From Paulinella micropora (taxonomy: Eukaryota; Cercozoa; Imbricatea; Euglyphida; Paulinellidae), in assembly GCA_019918135.1 (NCBI GenBank), contig WBZZ01005857.1:112099-176098 (forward strand): a DNA stretch of 64,000 bases, given 5' to 3'. This document shows positions 59,203 through 64,000 of this stretch, piece by piece. The stretch's first letter is position 1. Each line of letters opens with the position of its first letter. Under the pieces are notes generated by a model. The model worked only from the letters and a program-made list of their open reading frames with translations. It made no database searches and was not told the DNA's origin. Made by a program: the position numbers and the translations under genes.

Positions 59203-61932
59203 ATGTCGACAGAGATCGCCGAAGTGAGTGAATTCTCGGAGGCAGATCAAAGAAGAGAAGAAGAAGAAGCAGGAGGAGGAGGAGGAAGAGGATTGAATGA
59301 AGGAGGAGGAGGAGGATTGAATGAAGGAGGAGGAGGAGGAGATGAAGGAGTAGGAGGAGGAGTAGAAGAGGGCTGGGATGATGAAGGAAGATATGGAGGA
59401 GACGAAGATGGAGGATTTGAACAGGAAGAGACGGGAGGAGGAGGAGCATATGGTAATCCCTTACCACCTGCCTACACGGGAGGAGGAGGACGAAAAATGA
59501 TCGACTTGATTCATAGTGATGGAGAGGAGATCACAGTGGAGGAACAACAGTGGGTGCAAGGCCACTATGACCTCACTAAAAAAGAGTTTGATAACAAGAT
59601 GGGGGTAGAGAAGGATACCTATGTGTGGATCCCTCAGGATCAAAGAAGAGAGAAAAGTCGTGCTAAAAAGGATGTCTATATCCTATTATCAAACACAGCA
59701 CAGCTCCTCGGCAAACTGGTCTCTGATCCAGAAGAGAGAAAGAAGATACAGCATATCAAGTTTGGGGACACACACACCCACCTTGAATTACTCGATGCTA
59801 TCTTTGGGGTGTACACTCAAACCCTGATTTGGGAACGTACATACGGCCCACGATGTGAGGGTTACCTCCAGTACACAAACCCAAGAGCAACGGCCAGATT
59901 CCTCGCGACTGGTCAGGAGGCAGTCGATGTAACAAAAATGAAGACCAATCTGGGTTCGAAAAACTCGAGTGGTATATTTCATTTTTTTACAATGGAAATA
60001 AAGGCCTTGGAGGAGGGGAAGGCAGAGATGAAAAAAAGCATTAAGGCAGCAGGAGAAACTCATCCTGTGATTGATGAGTTAGAGAAGACCGACAGAGTTC
60101 TGACCAAGATCAGACTGTTGATGGGTGCGTTACTGCACAAGGAGGCATGGAAGAGATGGATTCCTACCAAGGATCACTCTGTCCTTAAATCACTTAGTAA
60201 CGCACCACCGGTCGCCAACAAAGCAGGTGTTGACCAATATGTGGAGAAATATAATTTTCTCAGATCTGCTTCTGAATTGGTGGCCTTTATCACTCATGCT
60301 CAAAAGCTGGTGATATCTGATAAGAAGAAGGCGAAAGAGAATGAGGAGTTCGAGAAGACGATGAGACTGGAAAGAATGAAAGCAAAAGTGAGTGGTGCAA
60401 AGACACACCCTCCGACATATTTGACCCCACCAGCTCCTGCCCCACCAGCCCCTGCACACTCGGGCTCAACTACGGTGGTGGTCACAAACACGGAGAAGAA
60501 GGACAGACAGAACATCATAAATGCCTTCAAGTGGAAGAAAGGAGGAGTGGCAAGTCTCATGCTATATGCCAAGACGAGCTCAGACAAAGACTCTGATGCT
60601 TCGCTTTTGAGCAAGCTCAAAGAGATCAATGCCTGCATGAAGGCTTTTCCTTGCGACGAAACGCAGGAATACGAGGCCCTTGTTACTGTTTTTGACCAAT
60701 CTCTAGTCTCGGAGGGATTTGATCTGACACAGTACAAGTTTTTGAGAAAGAAGGAGGAGATTAAGAGAAACAATGCAACAGGCCTAGACGCTCAGTGTGA
60801 ACTGGCGGTGGCCACACTCATTTCATATTTTCAATCTCATGGATACCAGCATCTCTGCACTGGTACTCTCATAGGATTTGAAATCTTTGAGACAGTGGCG
60901 ATGAGTTTGAGGAGTGCTGTTGGCTTGGCGGCGACCCTTACGGAGGTAGTTTCCTCCTATGGGCTATTCTATGGCCGCAAGTCGATAATCCTCTATTTCT
61001 TTTCGGCGTTACACACAGTTAACCCGAGTAAGCTTACTCAGCTCATACAACAATGCTCGACGTTTAGCTCAGTGAAGTCCAAGAACTTCCTCGAGACACA
61101 CGTGTTCGAAAATACGGTTCAAAGCGTTGCTCCGTCAGCACTGTTTCAAGAAGTGATGAGTGCATGCTCAAACATGGACTCGCTCACGGAGGCACATACG
61201 GCACAGGCAGGCGGTGTACCTGTTGGCGCACAAGCCACGTACACAAACAGAGTTGCCGGTTGGAAGAGACAGAGAGAGCCAGACCTGAAGACCGCATGTT
61301 GGAGGTGGTTCGCGGGCTTGCAGTGTAAGGCACAGATGGAGAACAGAGACTGCTCTTTCAATCATGATAGGCAGAACCCAACAGCAAGGGCAAATTTTCT
61401 GAGCAGGACGGAAGGCAAGGAACCGGGCCTTTTCAATATGCTTCAGATTGCCGCTGTGAACGAAGGTTGGTATGCCAATATGTGTGATGATGAGGAGTTA
61501 CGAGAGGCAATCATTACCTACATGAAGAGGATGAAGGAGAAGAAGGAGGAAAGGGAGAGACAAAAGAACTTAAAGGCCTCTCAAAGAGGACGAGAAGGAG
61601 GAGCAGGAGCAGGAGGACGAGGAGGAGGAGGAGGAGGACGAGGACGAGGAACATGGAGAGGAGCCTCGAGGTGGCAGGGAACCCCTCAGAGAGGAAGAGG
61701 AGGAGGTCGGGGATATACCCCTTATGGAGGGAGAGCTGTTCGAGCTCCAGCCCCCCACCCAGAGGAGGAGGAGGCTCGTGGGCAAGCTCCAACCCAAATT
61801 TCGGTCGAGCTCAGGCCTGCAACACTGCCTCGGAGACCGATACGTCATCCTACCCGGACACTACTCAAGGTAATCGTTTCGAGGTGGTGGAATGACTGGA
61901 GGGGGAAGAAGAGAGGAAGGAGAAGACTGTGA
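59203..61932 (+). CDS. gag: Retrotransposon Gag-like protein, 909 residues
   Basis: ATG 59203 starts a long frame with an acidic start, Gly/Glu-rich repeats (GGGGGLNEGG), and a central helical region at about 100-650 that fits a capsid-like body. A Pro/Ala hinge (PAPAPPAPAHSGS) lies at about 410. A CCCH-type zinc finger sits at about 697-722 (CWRWFAGLQCKAQMENRDCS, then FNH). A Gly/Arg-rich RGG tail follows at about 790-860 (RGGGGGGRGRGTWRGASR). Finger and RGG tail suit binding of the element's RNA. The frame ends at TGA 61930-61932, and the next coding frame is shifted by -1. It is unbroken, so the element may be young. Confidence 0.7.
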   Translation: MSTEIAEVSEFSEADQRREEEEAGGGGGRGLNEGGGGGLNEGGGGGDEGVGGGVEEGWDDEGRYGGDEDGGFEQEETGGGGAYGNPLPPAYTGGGGRKMIDLIHSDGEEITVEEQQWVQGHYDLTKKEFDNKMGVEKDTYVWIPQDQRREKSRAKKDVYILLSNTAQLLGKLVSDPEERKKIQHIKFGDTHTHLELLDAIFGVYTQTLIWERTYGPRCEGYLQYTNPRATARFLATGQEAVDVTKMKTNLGSKNSSGIFHFFTMEIKALEEGKAEMKKSIKAAGETHPVIDELEKTDRVLTKIRLLMGALLHKEAWKRWIPTKDHSVLKSLSNAPPVANKAGVDQYVEKYNFLRSASELVAFITHAQKLVISDKKKAKENEEFEKTMRLERMKAKVSGAKTHPPTYLTPPAPAPPAPAHSGSTTVVVTNTEKKDRQNIINAFKWKKGGVASLMLYAKTSSDKDSDASLLSKLKEINACMKAFPCDETQEYEALVTVFDQSLVSEGFDLTQYKFLRKKEEIKRNNATGLDAQCELAVATLISYFQSHGYQHLCTGTLIGFEIFETVAMSLRSAVGLAATLTEVVSSYGLFYGRKSIILYFFSALHTVNPSKLTQLIQQCSTFSSVKSKNFLETHVFENTVQSVAPSALFQEVMSACSNMDSLTEAHTAQAGGVPVGAQATYTNRVAGWKRQREPDLKTACWRWFAGLQCKAQMENRDCSFNHDRQNPTARANFLSRTEGKEPGLFNMLQIAAVNEGWYANMCDDEELREAIITYMKRMKEKKEERERQKNLKASQRGREGGAGAGGRGGGGGGRGRGTWRGASRWQGTPQRGRGGGRGYTPYGGRAVRAPAPHPEEEEARGQAPTQISVELRPATLPRRPIRHPTRTLLKVIVSRWWNDWRGKKRGRRRL

Positions 61933-62438
61933 AGTTTAACCCTAAAGTCACAGTGCTTTCTAATGCTGTTGTGCAGACTGGGCCAACGCTTCCTCTATGT
62001 GAAAACAAAGATGTGGGTACACAGAGACTGCAGCCCCAAGGTAGTCTCATACCCGTTCATACAGCACGGTTACCAATGATAACTGATGCAAATAGGAAGG
62101 CGAGACTTGCGATGGAGGCGAGGAGGCCAATGGCAGACGTATCGCCTCGGCCAAGCAAACAACCACGAACAGACTCAATGTCTACGGTCGCGGCGGGTGG
62201 CGAGCAAAAAGACAATGTGTGTACTCAAGTACCACAAGACAATGTCGCTCAAATAGTAAACGCACCAGTACCGCAGAATAATAAAAATGTTAATGAGGTG
62301 AAGCAGGAGGAGAAGAAGGAGGAGTTGAAAAACTTAGAGACAAGACTCCAAAATTTGGAACGTAAAGTTCTTGTTCTCGCAGCCAATATACACAGGCCGA
62401 TGCTCTGTGTTATACGGAACTTTATTGTGAAACATTGA
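61896..62438 (+). CDS. Second frame of the retrotransposon, linker protein of unknown role
   Basis: The frame is -1 relative to Gag, opens after a TGA at 61893-61895 and overlaps the Gag end by about 35 bases. It reads VKFNPKVTVLSNAVVQTGPT and ends in a coiled coil (KKEELKNLETRLQNLERKVL) at TGA 62436-62438. The next frame, with the protease, is again -1. This could be a Gag-Pro-Pol layout with two programmed frameshifts, or two disabling indels. A GAAAAAC stretch at 62326-62332 resembles a slippery site, but a stop in the receiving frame near 62362 lies downstream of it. Confidence 0.4.
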   Translation: MEGEEERKEKTVKFNPKVTVLSNAVVQTGPTLPLCENKDVGTQRLQPQGSLIPVHTARLPMITDANRKARLAMEARRPMADVSPRPSKQPRTDSMSTVAAGGEQKDNVCTQVPQDNVAQIVNAPVPQNNKNVNEVKQEEKKEELKNLETRLQNLERKVLVLAANIHRPMLCVIRNFIVKH

Positions 62439-64000
62439 AGACAATATTAAAAGTTGGTAATGATACGATGGCGAATATTAATATTGTCGGCAGGAAGTTT
62501 TTTAATCGATACCGGGACTGGGTGGACGGAAATATGAAAAAGTCAACGGGCACTCTCAAAGGAGTGAGCAGCCGGACGGATATCACGGGAATCATCACAC
62601 TGACCTTTAAATTGAAATCCGCACGAGTATACCGTATGGACCTCTATGTCGTCCCCGGTTACCACGGGTCAATATTACTATCGTATGACCAATTGGCTAC
62701 GATGGGGGCTGTGATTGATTGCGCCGCACGGCGAGTGATATATGGAGTAAAAAGAGGAGAAGAGAACGATATTGATCCCTTCAACGCTACTGACTCTTAT
62801 GAGGCTTATGAGCTGAGTCTAGCGACGGATCACAAAAAGATGGCCATCGCACATGAGGCACTTGAGGTGTACGTTCACCCCCATGTCGTAAGACCGGATG
62901 AACTGTCCTGGACCGACAATTGGGAATCCCAAGTGTGCACTGTCACAGTTCCGACATGCCATTGGGACAAAAAGTCTATTGATGACTTAATCGAGAAGCG
63001 AAAGGAGGAGATTATATGTGTCGCACAAAGAAGCCCGTCGTTGGCGAGATTCGCGGAAGGAGTAGGAACAGATGTCCATATTACTAACGGATACTGTTTC
63101 CATGCGAAAGTAGGAGAAGAAAAAAGGGAGGAGTTTGTACCAAGGAGAACGGGGCGAATCCCGGATACTCCACCAGAAACTATTAAAAGTTTTATTACTG
63201 ATTTCTGTGGTGACGAGCCCACGTGGCCGCGTTCACTGTCTGAAGTGAAGAAATGCTTACGGACTTTATTCGAAAATAATAAGCCGTATACTATTATCCT
63301 GCCATATAATGAGAAGGCGATATGGGCGCAGGAAATAAGGGACCGGCTTATTGATCATCCTATACCGGTACCCTCTCGCAAGCAACAGCTAGTGGTGGCT
63401 TGTCGTATGGGAACTCGTGAGCAGAGCAGTGCATACAAGCGGAAGCTCAGAGACCTCGACAAGTTGAAATTGATACCGCAAGCATTCACATGCTTTGATG
63501 GTTTTTACACCCGTAAAGCTCCTTTGCAATACGCGAGACTCATTGACATGCTGGTGGAGCTCGGTAAAGATGATGAGCCGGACACGGTCACGTATGAAAA
63601 GACGGGCCTAGATGATGTCTCGGAAGAGGACTTAGGCTTGGAGGAGGACAGAGAACCCCTCAAGCAGCATAAGCAGATGTCTGATGAAGATTTTCAAGAG
63701 GCGGCGCGGAAAATATTGGAAGGAGTAGGCACGGAGAAGGAGAAGGAGCTTTTAAAAGCCAAATTAGAGGCGAACAAGGAAATTTTTGACCCTCCACATG
63801 CAGGTGGTGTCAAGCCTGAAGATTTCACTGCGGTTATTTACAAAATACCGGGTGCGGAGCCGTCACCGGCACCACGAAGGGCGAATTTGAGTATACATGA
63901 GGCGAAGATAGCGGAGGAGCTAGCAAGACAGCTGCTCAATGAGGACTTTATTGAGAGATCAACATCCTCAATAGTCTCACAACCGAGAATAGTGCCGAAG
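62365..64000 (+). CDS. pol: Retrotransposon Pol: protease and start of reverse transcriptase (cut by window edge)
   Basis: Open from about 62365 to the last base. Its start has the layout of a retropepsin: DTMANINIV at about 62461, where DTGA/DSGA is expected, then LYVVPGYHGSILLSYDQLAT, typical of the flap-to-ILL core ('ILLGYD'). A long linker follows. From about 63880 IHEAKIAEELARQLLNEDFI and ERSTSSIVSQPRIVPK match the beginning of Ty3-like reverse transcriptase (E-x-x-x-L-L-x-x-x-x-I-x-x-S-x-S-x-x). The catalytic YxDD lies beyond the edge. The glycine of the protease signature is replaced by Met, which would be expected to hurt activity. Confidence 0.65.

Overview
The window looks like a chromosome of a unicellular eukaryote that carries a long, decayed, GC-rich segment resembling an integrated giant virus (Nucleocytoviricota-like). 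This is inferred from gene content and composition; no database search was possible. Two textures meet at about 47,455.

Positions 1 to about 47,455 hold intronless genes separated by long C or G runs, hairpins and dispersed repeats. The gene set is typical of large DNA viruses of protists: Sel1-repeat proteins (1-207, 33132-33964, 36311-37375), F-box and leucine-rich-repeat proteins (9749-11530, 22022-23278 and fragments), a BTB/T1 protein (41171-42064), a mucin-like secreted protein with 84-bp repeats (4736-6029), membrane proteins, coiled-coil proteins, an alpha/beta hydrolase (46184-47448) and a TnpB/Fanzor-like RNA-guided nuclease (19285-20778) with two further fragments. About half of these genes are broken by single-base indels in homopolymers, in-frame stops, deletions or inserted GC hairpins. 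Only 22022-23278, 24568-25899, 36311-37375, 37695-39923 and 41171-42064 look fully intact. One AT-richer, spliced, eukaryote-type gene with a poly(A) signal (about 1523-2843) sits between two C tracts.

From about 47,455 to 58,010 the DNA has no long C/G runs, and its genes have GT-AG introns. A host-type exon on the + strand (47461-48151) is cut at its left end by the virus-like segment, whose hydrolase gene also lacks its start there. A 12-exon minus-strand gene (56107-49616) can be spliced with all phases agreeing into a protein of about 1712 residues. It has a ParB-like domain followed by a permuted DNA-methyltransferase-like domain. A divergent + strand gene (56594-58012) resembles the N-terminal part of a transposase. 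Twelve copies of a 50-60 bp palindromic element lie in this stretch, mostly in introns; one forms an entire 56-bp intron. They look like introners (intron-generating mobile elements).

From about 58,100 to the right edge lies the 5' part of an LTR retrotransposon: leader with short direct repeats, a 909-residue Gag with a CCCH finger, a second frame, then a protease and the start of a Ty3-like reverse transcriptase, cut by the window edge.

The layout suggests a mobile-element-rich host locus into which a viral genome fragment inserted and then decayed, followed by hairpin insertions, segmental duplication and retroelement insertion.
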